DNA of 64,000 nucleotides from Bacillota bacterium. GTDB taxonomy: Bacteria; Bacillota; Clostridia; Acetivibrionales; JAEZXR01. The stretch is taken from assembly GCA_023419605.1 (NCBI GenBank), contig JAEZXR010000015.1:12968-76967 (forward strand), read 5' to 3'. Made by a program: the position numbers and the translations under genes. Position 1 is the stretch's first letter; every line of letters begins with the position of its first letter. Below are positions 34,222-43,210 of the stretch, piece by piece. The notes under the pieces were generated by a model that was not told the DNA's origin, searched no databases, and was given only the letters and a program-made list of their open reading frames with translations.

Positions 34222-36234
34222 TTAGTGAACTTGACCCTTCCGGGGTGTCTGTTTTGGGGACTTGCCATCATCATTTTGCAGGCTTGCAACCGGCAACAGC
34301 CGGTTTCTTGCGAATAAATCCACACATAGCTTTCCCAAATAGATGAGAAGGATGATATTGGCGAGTGAAACCAGCTTTAGTACCCAATCATCCGCAGGTA
34401 CCCAGTAAACCTTCTTTAATGACAGGGAGAAAACCATGTAGGTGTTGATAAAACCGGTTATACTGGATACGGCATAAAACCACAGAATCCGGCGGTCCTT
34501 AAGGAATACGAAAGCCATAAGGGACAAAGCCAGAGCTGGGTACATATAACGTTCGTGCATTTTGGAGGACAGCACGAATACCCCTGTAATAAGCAGGATT
34601 GAAGCCAGAAGGGGGAGTGCTTCTCCTTTTCCTTTTATATAGAGGAACCAGGAAAATAAGGTGGTAAGTACAATGAAGATAAATCCCCAGGTGCTATAGC
34701 TGAAGACAAACAGTGTAAGGGTATCCTCTTTCCAGTTAGCTCCCAATAAAGCAAAGAGGTTAAAAGCATTGATCGAGGCCCCCTTATAGCTGGAAGCCGT
34801 GTTTAGAATCAGCTTAAAGATCCATAGGGGGTGCTGCGAAAAGGAAAAGGGCAGAATAATAATTACTCCCGCAGCCAAGGCATATAAAAAGCATTTTACA
34901 AAATTCATCACCTTTCTCCTGCGGACAAGTTCAAAGAACAACACCGGAAGAAAAATGATTCCCTGGGGTTTCATAAGAATTGCGACTGCGTACAGGACCG
35001 CCGACCAGGGAAGATTATTACGAATGAGAAGTAAAAGGGCAGCCGCAATGAGCATCGTAAAAAAGGAATCGACTTGTCCCCATAGTGCTGAGTTTAAGAT
35101 TACCAACGGATTAAACAGGTATATACCTGCCAGCAGAAGTCTCCACTTTTCGGAAAGCTTTCCAGCACCGAGCCTGTAAATAAAATATGCGGTAACAACA
35201 TCCGCTGCCATGGGAGGGAGCTTGATGGCAAGGGTATAGGCCCAGGAAGAATGGATGAAGCCAAAGAGCTTTGCAGCTTTTGCCACTACATACAAAACAT
35301 AGATATAGGCCGGTGGATAGTCCACAAACCCGGCACTGTTATAAAAATGGGGAAGATCATTGGCTGCTGAAACAGCCCATGATTTGAAGCAGGCAATGTC
35401 AATGGGGTGTCCCTCGATAATGGGAGCTGCTGCTAATCGAAGAACAGCCCCGGTAGCAAGCAGCACAAAAAGAAATTTTCGGAACATGGCTTCTGAAACA
35501 GCTTTTTTACCTGTGTTCTTTCCGTTGGAGAAAAAAGCCCTGTACGCTGCTAGAACCGCTGCACCGGCGAAGAGATACAAGAGCAGTATTGTAACCAGAC
35601 TTGAGCTTTTGTCCGGAGTTGTAGCCGCAGATGCAGCGTTCGAATTACTTGCGCTGCTTGCGGCAAGACTGACAGCGTTTACACCTTTGGGTAATTCCTT
35701 TACTTCTTCCACTTTGATGTCATCAAACCAGGCTTTTCCTGTATTGAGGCTTCCGTATCCACCCAGGCCCAGGGTCAGGATAAAGGATTTCTGGTTGCTG
35801 CCTGCCTTTCCGTACAGTTCAACCAATTCCCACTGATCTGTAGTTCCTTTAATGTCCCGTGAGGTATCTGTAACATCTTGAATTGAAATATTAGCACCCT
35901 TGGAGGTCCCAACGTTTTGGGTCCGGATCCAGCAGGACAGTTTATAATAGGTTCCGGGCTTCACTTTAACTTCCTGCTTTAATCGGGAATCGTTAGGTAC
36001 AACATTGGTAATGGATACACTTTGGGTACCGGATTTGGACACTGTGGTGTCGTTTGCAAATACAGTGGCACCGGCCTCATTGACCCAAGACCCTGTAATC
36101 CATCCTTTGAAAGAACCGGAAGTAGATTCTTCAAAGCCTGGATTTTGTAAAGCCAGTTCACCTTCTGCAAAAACCTGGACAGTAATAAAAGCTGTCAAAA
36201 TCAATATAAATAAAGCCGTTATATTCTTTTTCAA
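34222..36234 (-). CDS. Lectin-like domain fused to a GT-C glycosyltransferase (second fusion)
   Basis: 670 residues. Signal peptide (1-23), an extracellular beta-rich domain (about 24-180) clearly paralogous to that of the protein at 28059-30551 (shared LGLGGYGSLNTGKAWFDD), a Ser/Ala-rich spacer, TM near 213-233, then a GT-C region of about ten TM segments with Asp in the first large loop (HPIDIACFKSWA) and VDYPPAYIY, as in GT39/GT87-type mannosyltransferases. The membrane part differs from that of the other fusion. TTG start with GGAGGGG 6 nt before it. Confidence 0.82.
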   Translation of the reverse strand: MKKNITALFILILTAFITVQVFAEGELALQNPGFEESTSGSFKGWITGSWVNEAGATVFANDTTVSKSGTQSVSITNVVPNDSRLKQEVKVKPGTYYKLSCWIRTQNVGTSKGANISIQDVTDTSRDIKGTTDQWELVELYGKAGSNQKSFILTLGLGGYGSLNTGKAWFDDIKVEEVKELPKGVNAVSLAASSASNSNAASAATTPDKSSSLVTILLLYLFAGAAVLAAYRAFFSNGKNTGKKAVSEAMFRKFLFVLLATGAVLRLAAAPIIEGHPIDIACFKSWAVSAANDLPHFYNSAGFVDYPPAYIYVLYVVAKAAKLFGFIHSSWAYTLAIKLPPMAADVVTAYFIYRLGAGKLSEKWRLLLAGIYLFNPLVILNSALWGQVDSFFTMLIAAALLLLIRNNLPWSAVLYAVAILMKPQGIIFLPVLFFELVRRRKVMNFVKCFLYALAAGVIIILPFSFSQHPLWIFKLILNTASSYKGASINAFNLFALLGANWKEDTLTLFVFSYSTWGFIFIVLTTLFSWFLYIKGKGEALPLLASILLITGVFVLSSKMHERYMYPALALSLMAFVFLKDRRILWFYAVSSITGFINTYMVFSLSLKKVYWVPADDWVLKLVSLANIILLIYLGKLCVDLFARNRLLPVASLQNDDGKSPKQTPRKGQVH

Positions 36235-36272
36235 AGTAACCCCTCCTTGAGGATATTTATAAGTAATTTATG

Positions 36273-38177
36273 CTATTTTTGCAAATACTTCTGTGCCCTT
36301 TCAGAAACTGCAAATATATATACGTCTCCCTGGCTGAAAATTAAGGGGTAGTTATCCTTAAAGAATTTATTATCCACCTTATACTTGTCCTTCTCATAAT
36401 TGCTGAAATACACATAATCGATTTTGTTTTGATCTGCCAGGGTTTTAAAACTGGAAGGATTTTTAAACATGCTCTCGACTTCACGGGCGCGTTCATCGTA
36501 TTTGATTCCATGAAAGTTCAAATATACCGGGGTTCCCGAGAATACATTTCTTCCTGTCAGCGACGAAACCGGATTGTTGTGATTATCGGAAGTGATAAAC
36601 AAGGCATCTTCCGGTGTGCTTGCCTTTATAAATTCCGATGCAGCTACAGCGCTTTTATCGAAGATCATGTAGGAGGACACCTTTTCCCGAACCAGCGTCA
36701 GACCGGCAGAAAAAGTACATAAAGCAAGAACAAAGGCCATCAGTAGCCATCGGCCGCGCACACCCTTCAGCTTTTCGTATGCATTCCATAGGAAGGCTGT
36801 TACTATAATTACCGTAAAGGCATACCAGATATAAAACAGCTTGTTGTTGTCATAGGGATTGGGCTGGAAGAGAACAAGCTCGGCAATTGCGAAGACGGCC
36901 AAAGCTCCTGAGTACAAGGACCAGGTTTTCTTGGTTGCGGCGGCAAGCGCAGGGATGAGTAAAATAAAAACAAGTCCCACATTTTTTACCCAGAACCACA
37001 GCCACGGGTCACTGTCGTTGGCCCAGTCAAACTTCCACTTCACAAAGCTTCCCCCGGTTGACTGGGGAAAGGTCCAGTAAAACAGTTGGGGGAGAGCGAG
37101 AACGGCAGCAATTAAAGCAAAATAGGACCAATGGATGATGTACTTCTTTTTGTTTTTAAACTGGAAAAAATACACAAAGCACCATAGAATACTAATGATG
37201 CCAAATCCCATAAAAGAATGAGTATGAATCATGGGCATCAGTCCTGCAACTACACCTGCACAAATGAACAGTTTTCGGTCCTCCTGCTGTATCGCCTTAT
37301 ACAAAAGCCATAGAGCGAGAAAGAGAAAAGTCCAGCCGGCCAGGGTTGTCCTCTGGGGGATGATCATATCACAAAGCACATTGACCCATCGGATGTTGTT
37401 GCCGGTGAGATTGGTAGGCGTTTGGTAAAATTCTGTGAAAATACGCGTGAAATTGGCCTTGTTCTTTTTTAAGCCATCTAAAAAATAAATAAACCCAAAT
37501 CCTCCATTAAAAAAGAACAAAACAGAAGCGAAAACAGCACCATGTCTGTTTCTGAGAATCTCATAGGCAAACAGGAAAAAACCCGTAACCAGCATTATCA
37601 CTAAAACATAACTGGGTAGAAGTACTGCCCACCGCAGTGGAGTACCGAAAAGATACAGGGAGGAAGAAAGGGAATCTACCAGGAAGGGGTAACTTAACCG
37701 CTGCCCGGGAAAAATGGAGTAGTCCGGGGGAAAGGTTCCTTGTGTGGCAATGCTGGTTGTAATACCCAAATGAAGACAAAGGTCGCCGAAGGTGGATTGC
37801 CCGACATAGAGCCCGCCATTTTTACCCGGCATCAGGGTATGACTGTATAACAGTATCCCTGTAAGAATCGTTATAGGAACTACAACATAAAGAAGGGAGT
37901 AAAAAACTTTATCCTTTTTTATAGGCTGCGGCTTTTGATCTTTCAGGTAATAACGAGTAACACCAAAAAGACCTGCCATGAAGAGCAATGCCAGGATATG
38001 ACTAAGAATGGAAAATTTGAAAAACAAAGCAAAAGGGATAACGCCCCACATGAGGCCAAGAATCCCCGTAAGAGTCCCAATCCAAGCCCGAGTATACACT
38101 GGATATTGAGAAAAGTATGTATTGCAAATACCGATTCCCAAAATCAGAAATGCTACAAAGAGCAAAATTCCTATCAC
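36273..38177 (-). CDS. Polytopic membrane protein, GT-C-like
   Basis: 634 residues with twelve or more TM segments and a C-terminal soluble domain of about 120 residues. An early loop reads STFGDLCLHLGITTSIA, with an acidic residue placed like the catalytic Asp of GT-C folds. I do not recognise a specific family. GTG start with GGGGAGG. Its place between GtrA and lectin-GT-C genes argues for a role in glycan assembly outside the membrane. Confidence 0.6.
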   Translation of the reverse strand: MIGILLFVAFLILGIGICNTYFSQYPVYTRAWIGTLTGILGLMWGVIPFALFFKFSILSHILALLFMAGLFGVTRYYLKDQKPQPIKKDKVFYSLLYVVVPITILTGILLYSHTLMPGKNGGLYVGQSTFGDLCLHLGITTSIATQGTFPPDYSIFPGQRLSYPFLVDSLSSSLYLFGTPLRWAVLLPSYVLVIMLVTGFFLFAYEILRNRHGAVFASVLFFFNGGFGFIYFLDGLKKNKANFTRIFTEFYQTPTNLTGNNIRWVNVLCDMIIPQRTTLAGWTFLFLALWLLYKAIQQEDRKLFICAGVVAGLMPMIHTHSFMGFGIISILWCFVYFFQFKNKKKYIIHWSYFALIAAVLALPQLFYWTFPQSTGGSFVKWKFDWANDSDPWLWFWVKNVGLVFILLIPALAAATKKTWSLYSGALAVFAIAELVLFQPNPYDNNKLFYIWYAFTVIIVTAFLWNAYEKLKGVRGRWLLMAFVLALCTFSAGLTLVREKVSSYMIFDKSAVAASEFIKASTPEDALFITSDNHNNPVSSLTGRNVFSGTPVYLNFHGIKYDERAREVESMFKNPSSFKTLADQNKIDYVYFSNYEKDKYKVDNKFFKDNYPLIFSQGDVYIFAVSERAQKYLQK

Positions 38178-38209
38178 TTTTTAACGACCTCCCCAGTTAT
38201 AAAAATTCT

Positions 38210-38650
38210 CTATCTGTATATGACTTTCTTATATAAAATAAAGTTCCATAAAACTACAACTCCCATCAGAAGAACTTTGGAAATTAAAGGTGACATACCC
38301 GCAATTTCTGAGAAAACATACATTAGAAAGACATTAACTACCAACAGGTTAAAAATAAAAAGAAGAGAATAAAGCTTCAACTGCCGCAGCAGATTATCCT
38401 GTGATTTAAAAGACCAAAATCGATTCAGGAGAAAGTTAATCCAGAAAACGACGGCATATACAATTACATTGGCTATAATGTATCCTACCGAAAACAAACG
38501 GTAAAGTATAAAAAACATCAGGTATTCTATACCAAAAGAAAGAAAACCTGTAATCAGATATCTTGTTAGCTGTTCAAAGGAGGATCCCGTCAGCAGGTCT
38601 GAGAAGAACTTATATTCTTGTAATTTAGTCTTTATAGCGGCTAAGTTCAT
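38210..38650 (-). CDS. GtrA family membrane protein (second copy)
   Basis: 146 residues, four TM segments, with QLTRYLITGFLSFGIEYLM and NFLLNRFWSF as GtrA signatures. First gene of the minus-strand glycosylation operon, preceded by TGGAGG. Likely flippase for a polyprenyl-phosphate sugar. Confidence 0.85.
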   Translation of the reverse strand: MNLAAIKTKLQEYKFFSDLLTGSSFEQLTRYLITGFLSFGIEYLMFFILYRLFSVGYIIANVIVYAVVFWINFLLNRFWSFKSQDNLLRQLKLYSLLFIFNLLVVNVFLMYVFSEIAGMSPLISKVLLMGVVVLWNFILYKKVIYR

Positions 38651-38833
38651 AAAACCTCCAGGTCTGTTTTTGGTTAATTTTCCTTAAATTATATCAATTT
38701 CCTCTACCATATGCAAACGATAATAGGCCATATAGCGGATAATACAAGGTTAATCAACCGCAACCCGGATACAAAAGAAAGTAAATTAAGAGTATCTTCA
38801 CTTGAAACTGGTTAAAGTTGATATACACTCTTC

Positions 38834-38862
38834 ATTATAGTATACAGTTTTTGCCATATCAA
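38834..38862 (-). promoter_or_regulatory. Promoter of the glycosylation operon
   Basis: On the minus strand TTGATA (38862-38857), 17 nt, TATAAT (38839-38834). Transcription starting near 38827 would give a leader of about 175 nt before the GtrA gene. The rest of 38651-38902 shows no gene. Confidence 0.7.
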
Positions 38863-38902
38863 GAAAGGATGGATAAAAAAATAAGGATGCATGTTTTAGG
38901 TG

Positions 38903-38930
38903 TTGTCATACAATAATAGTGTGTTATAAT
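38903..38930 (+). promoter_or_regulatory. Promoter of dapF-dapL
   Basis: TTGTCA (38903-38908), 16 nt, TATAAT (38925-38930), 39 nt before the dapF start. Confidence 0.7.
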
Positions 38931-38969
38931 AGTTATGAAATGCAAGTCTGGATAGGGGAGGTTGCAAAA

Positions 38970-39821
38970 ATGAAATTTACAAAAATGCAAGGACTTGGAA
39001 ATGATTATATATATGTAAATTGTTTTGAACAAAATGTGGAGAATCCGCCTGAAGTAGCTAAATTTGTGAGCGACAGGCATTTCGGCATCGGCTCCGATGG
39101 CTTGGTCTTGATATTACCCTCTGATAAGGCTGACTTTCGCATGAGAATGTTTAATTCCGATGGCTCTGAAGCTGAGATGTGTGGAAATGCCATCCGATGT
39201 GTAGGGAAATATGTATATGATAATGGCCTAACGGGCAAAACCATTATTACTGTAGATACCCTTGCAGGTATAAAGGTACTGGATATGACGGTAGAAAACG
39301 GTAAAGTCGTTCTGGTCAAGGTAGACATGGGCGAGCCTATAATAAGACCGGTTGATATTCCAATCAACAGCACAAAAGAGCAATTTATAGCAGAGCCTGT
39401 AGTGATTGATGGTGTAACCTACAATGTAACCGGTGTCTCTATGGGAAATCCCCATGCCATAACCTATGTAGAAGATGTTTTAGCCTTTCCATTGGAAACC
39501 GTAGGACCCAAAATGGAGGTCCATACCCTTTACCCAAGGAAGATAAATTCTGAGTTTGTTCAGGTTATTGACCGGACAAATCTAAAGATGCGTGTATGGG
39601 AAAGAGGAGCCGGTGAAACTTTGGCTTGTGGAACCGGTGCTTGTGCGGTTCTGGTCGCTTCGGTGCTCAACAACGTAAGCGAAAGAAAAGCAACGGTTAA
39701 ATTGCTGGGAGGGGACCTTATCATTGAATGGAACGAAAAAGACAATCATGTCTATATGACAGGTCCTGCCGTAAAGGTTTTCGAAGGAGAAATTGACCTT
39801 ACAGCGATTACTAAAGAATAA
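38970..39821 (+). CDS. dapF: Diaminopimelate epimerase
   Basis: 283 residues. Two catalytic cysteines are in place: Cys71 in MCGNAIRC and the one in ACGTGACA near 218. It converts LL- to meso-diaminopimelate for lysine and peptidoglycan. ATG 38970 is chosen because GGGGAGGT (38955-38962) precedes it by 7 nt; an in-frame start at 38919 lies inside the promoter. It forms a two-gene operon with dapL, the enzyme that supplies its substrate. Confidence 0.95.
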   Translation: MKFTKMQGLGNDYIYVNCFEQNVENPPEVAKFVSDRHFGIGSDGLVLILPSDKADFRMRMFNSDGSEAEMCGNAIRCVGKYVYDNGLTGKTIITVDTLAGIKVLDMTVENGKVVLVKVDMGEPIIRPVDIPINSTKEQFIAEPVVIDGVTYNVTGVSMGNPHAITYVEDVLAFPLETVGPKMEVHTLYPRKINSEFVQVIDRTNLKMRVWERGAGETLACGTGACAVLVASVLNNVSERKATVKLLGGDLIIEWNEKDNHVYMTGPAVKVFEGEIDLTAITKE

Positions 39822-39866
39822 TCAGAGAGAAACCATATCAGTTAATCATGAGAGGAGAACTATAGA

Positions 39867-41102
39867 ATGGCATTTGTTAATGAAAATTATTTGAAACTAC
39901 CCGGAAGCTATTTGTTCGCTGAAATTGCAAGACGCGTAAATACGTATAAATCGGAAAACCCTGACGCGAGCATTATCCGACTTGGAATCGGTGATGTTAC
40001 AAGGCCTTTGCCTTCTTCCGTAATTGATCATCTACATCAGGCTGTGGATGAAATGGCAAAGGAAGAAACCTTTAGAGGATATGGACCTGAACAGGGATAC
40101 AATTTCCTCATCGAAAAGATCGTCGAGTTTGATTATGCACCGAGAGGAATCAGCCTGGACATCGGTGAAGTATTTGTGAGTGACGGTTCAAAGAGTGATA
40201 CCGGAAACATACAGGAAATTTTCGGAACGGATAACGTAATCGCTGTAACAGACCCTGTATATCCGGTGTATGTAGATACAAATGTAATGGCTGGAAGAGC
40301 GGGCGAATTGGGCGCGGACGGAAAATGGAGCAAAGTAGTTTACATACCCTGTACTGCAGAAAACAATTTTGTACCGGAACTCCCGAAAACCAAAGTAGAC
40401 CTGATATACCTTTGTTTCCCTAATAATCCTACCGGTACAACCATTTCAAAAACGGAATTGAAGAAATGGGTGGACTTTGCAAAGGAAAACAAGGCCATTA
40501 TTCTTTATGATGCAGCCTATGAGGCATATATACAGGAAAAGGATGTTCCCCACAGCATTTATGAAATTGAAGGGGCGAAAGAAGTTGCCATTGAATTCAG
40601 GAGCTTCTCAAAAAATGCCGGATTTACAGGAACAAGATGTGCCTTTACCGTAGTACCGAAAGAGGTGGTCGCTTATACCGCATCCGGGGAAGCAGTACAG
40701 CTTAATAAACTGTGGAACAGAAGACAGACTACAAAGTTCAACGGTGTGCCTTACATCATCCAAAAGGGTGCTGCTGCTGTATACACGGAAGAAGGACAGA
40801 AGCAAATCAAAACTTTGATAGAGTATTACATGACCAATGCAAAGATTATTCGGGAAGGGTTGTTGAGCCTTGGACTGCAAGTGTTTGGAGGAGTAAATGC
40901 TCCCTACATCTGGTTAAAGACGCCCAATGGCCTTGATTCATGGGCGTTCTTTGATAAATTATTAAATGAAGCACACCTGGTAGGTACTCCCGGTGTCGGA
41001 TTCGGCCCAAGCGGACAAGGATATTTCAGGCTCACTGCTTTTGGCAGTAGAGAAAACACTGAAGCAGCAATAGAAAGATTCAAGACAAGATTACAGCTGT
41101 AA
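39867..41102 (+). CDS. dapL: LL-diaminopimelate aminotransferase
   Basis: 411 residues, the family length. The PLP lysine is near 249 in SFSKNAGFTGTR; LGIGDVTRPLP and YPVYVDTNVMAGR are typical DapL blocks. It makes LL-diaminopimelate directly from tetrahydrodipicolinate and glutamate, so the organism uses the short aminotransferase route and not the acylated one. 45 nt after dapF with GAGAGGAG as ribosome site. Confidence 0.95.
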   Translation: MAFVNENYLKLPGSYLFAEIARRVNTYKSENPDASIIRLGIGDVTRPLPSSVIDHLHQAVDEMAKEETFRGYGPEQGYNFLIEKIVEFDYAPRGISLDIGEVFVSDGSKSDTGNIQEIFGTDNVIAVTDPVYPVYVDTNVMAGRAGELGADGKWSKVVYIPCTAENNFVPELPKTKVDLIYLCFPNNPTGTTISKTELKKWVDFAKENKAIILYDAAYEAYIQEKDVPHSIYEIEGAKEVAIEFRSFSKNAGFTGTRCAFTVVPKEVVAYTASGEAVQLNKLWNRRQTTKFNGVPYIIQKGAAAVYTEEGQKQIKTLIEYYMTNAKIIREGLLSLGLQVFGGVNAPYIWLKTPNGLDSWAFFDKLLNEAHLVGTPGVGFGPSGQGYFRLTAFGSRENTEAAIERFKTRLQL

Positions 41103-41113
41103 TAAATCAAACT

Positions 41114-41175
41114 GTGTACCCATAAAAATAAAAAACTTGAGATTCGTCTCAAGTTTTTTATTTTTATGGGTACAC
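41114..41175. terminator. Very long perfect terminator hairpin after dapL
   Basis: A 29-bp inverted repeat without mismatch (41114-41142 with 41147-41175) closed by a TTCG tetraloop. A and T runs within the stem place a T-tract on either strand, so it can stop transcription from both sides. Confidence 0.88.
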
Positions 41176-41216
41176 TAGAATTGTATTAAATACGGGAACA
41201 TTGTGCAGGGTGATTT

Positions 41217-42158
41217 ATGAAGCTGAGAAAAGTTGTATTTGTATCGTGCTTACTAATGGCTGCAATTTTATTTGTAAATGGAGTTATACTACTAATCAAC
41301 CCTAACTTTAACACCAGCAGCAGTTTGAAACCGAACGCGGAGTTGCCTACGCCCATAACGATTGGTGAGGAAGAGGAAGGTAACAGCAATACCCTTCCCG
41401 ACATAGTGGAAAAGACACCGGTGAACCTTCTGCTCATAGGCCTGGACCAGGAGGAGGTAAGATCGGATGTTATCATACTCCTGAACTATGATCCGGCATC
41501 TGGAGCCATGAACCTGTTGTCGGTGCCAAGAGATACTCGAGTAAAGGTACGAGGTAGATTTGAAAAAATGAATGCTCTCTACGCCTTCGGAAAGGAAAGC
41601 TTGTTAATCAAAGGGGTAGAGCAGCTTACCGGCCTTCCTGTCAATTACTATCTGACCCTTAATTTCAAAGGATTCAGAAAAATAATTGATACCTTGGATG
41701 GGGTAGAAATCAATGTGCCCTTTAACATGGACTATGATGACCCCGACCAGAATCTTCATATTCACATAAAAAAGGGAATGCAGGTACTGAATGGGGAAAA
41801 AGCCGAACAGTTTGTCAGGTATAGAAAAGGCAATCGGAAAAATGAGGGATATGAAGATGGGGACATGGGGAGGATCAAAATGCAGCAGGAGTTTATCAAG
41901 GAACTTTTCACACAAAAGATAAAATTACGATATATAGCAAAGGCAGATGATATTTTTTTCATTTTAAAAAAGTATATGAAAACAAATATTGAGGTTGGAG
42001 ATATAAGAAAATATATGACGGGTTTTAAAAATGTATCCTACGATAAAATCAACATGTTTACCGTGCCCGGTGATTCGCAGTACATGAACGACCTGTGGTA
42101 TTTCATTGCAGATAAAAAGGAAACCCGGAAAATAATTAATGAACAATTTTACAAATAA
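41217..42158 (+). CDS. LytR-CpsA-Psr (LCP) family protein
   Basis: 313 residues. One N-terminal TM segment (about 5-27), a short extracellular stalk, then an LCP domain with NLLLIGLD, the RSDVIILL block, SVPRDTRV and the YRKGN arginine-rich motif. LCP enzymes attach wall teichoic acids or other polyprenyl-linked glycans to peptidoglycan outside the cell. It could be the ligase for the glycan made by the locus at 27020-38650, although a terminator and the dap genes lie between them. Confidence 0.88.
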   Translation: MKLRKVVFVSCLLMAAILFVNGVILLINPNFNTSSSLKPNAELPTPITIGEEEEGNSNTLPDIVEKTPVNLLLIGLDQEEVRSDVIILLNYDPASGAMNLLSVPRDTRVKVRGRFEKMNALYAFGKESLLIKGVEQLTGLPVNYYLTLNFKGFRKIIDTLDGVEINVPFNMDYDDPDQNLHIHIKKGMQVLNGEKAEQFVRYRKGNRKNEGYEDGDMGRIKMQQEFIKELFTQKIKLRYIAKADDIFFILKKYMKTNIEVGDIRKYMTGFKNVSYDKINMFTVPGDSQYMNDLWYFIADKKETRKIINEQFYK

Positions 42159-42370
42159 ATATAGCACAGATCCGGTATGTTTTGCTCCGAAAGTGTTTTC
42201 AATAGGATGATTATATATTATAATCGGATATATACTCTGTGCGGGTATAAACTCAAAAAGCAGCGGAGTATGGATATTGCGGCAGGGACACATTGACAGT
42301 CTCAGTAAAGAGTGTAGTGTTCGTGCGTGGTGTATATCTTTATTGAAATAGCTTGGGAGTGCTGGATAAA

Positions 42371-42949
42371 ATGTTAAACTGGGATGAACTATTAAATGAA
42401 TGTTCACAATGTATGAGGTGCGATCTTGGTAAAACAAGAAAGAATATAGTTATCGGTAGAGGGAATACGGAGGCACCCTTGATGATGATCGGAGAAGGAC
42501 CGGGTGAGCAGGAGGATCTTCAGGGTCTGCCTTTTGTGGGTCCAGCCGGGAAATTGTTGGACTTGCTCCTTGATGCCCTGATGATTAAACGAGAGGACTA
42601 CTATATTGCCAATATTGTAAAATGCAGGCCGCCTTCAAATCGTGTTCCCATGGACGAGGAAGCCGAAAAATGCCTCCCCTTCCTTCGGAATCAGGTTGCC
42701 CTCATACGGCCGAAAGTCATCGTGTGTCTTGGCAGTACGGCCATGAAGTATATTGTTGACCGAAATGCAAAGATAACCCAGATTCGTGGACAATGGATCG
42801 AGAGGAAAGGCTATTGGATTATGCCCACCTTTCATCCGGCGGCGCTTCTTCGGGATGAGTCAAAAAAGGAGCTTTTCTGGGAGGACATGAAAAAGGTTAG
42901 GCAGAGGCTGGAGGCTATTTCACACAGTGATGAAATTAAATATAGATAG
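42371..42949 (+). CDS. Family 4 (Fe-S) uracil-DNA glycosylase
   Basis: 192 residues. The 4Fe-4S ligands are Cys14 and Cys17 (CMRCDLG), the Cys in VKCRPPSNR and that in KCLPFLRNQ. Motif 1 GEGPGEQED and motif 2 FHPAALLR are intact. It removes uracil from DNA. ATG 42371 is favoured; GTG and TTG codons just upstream are also in frame. The spacer 42159-42370 holds no gene and no clear promoter. Confidence 0.9.
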   Translation: MLNWDELLNECSQCMRCDLGKTRKNIVIGRGNTEAPLMMIGEGPGEQEDLQGLPFVGPAGKLLDLLLDALMIKREDYYIANIVKCRPPSNRVPMDEEAEKCLPFLRNQVALIRPKVIVCLGSTAMKYIVDRNAKITQIRGQWIERKGYWIMPTFHPAALLRDESKKELFWEDMKKVRQRLEAISHSDEIKYR

Positions 42950-43066
42950 GATTCTGTACTGAATATAGAGGGATTACGAGGGGCACTTCTGCTTTGAGAG
43001 TAATCTCTCTTTCTTTTATCGCTAGTAGCTTATTGGATTCATTTTCGGCATCCTGTAGTAAATGCA

Positions 43067-43095
43067 TTTACAGGGTATGGGGGGTATGATATAAT
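43067..43095 (+). promoter_or_regulatory. Promoter of the AraC-type regulator
   Basis: TTTACA (43067-43072), 17 nt, TATAAT (43090-43095). The leader to 43211 is about 110 nt and has no recognised element. Confidence 0.65.
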
Positions 43096-43210
43096 ATCAT
43101 TACTACTTTAGAAATCGTTTAAAAGTCGTATCCTTAGAAAAAGAGTAGGTTCAGTCTGCCTATCCGACCTATAAGTAAGATTGAAATGAAAGGTTTGTGA
43201 AAGCCATCCT

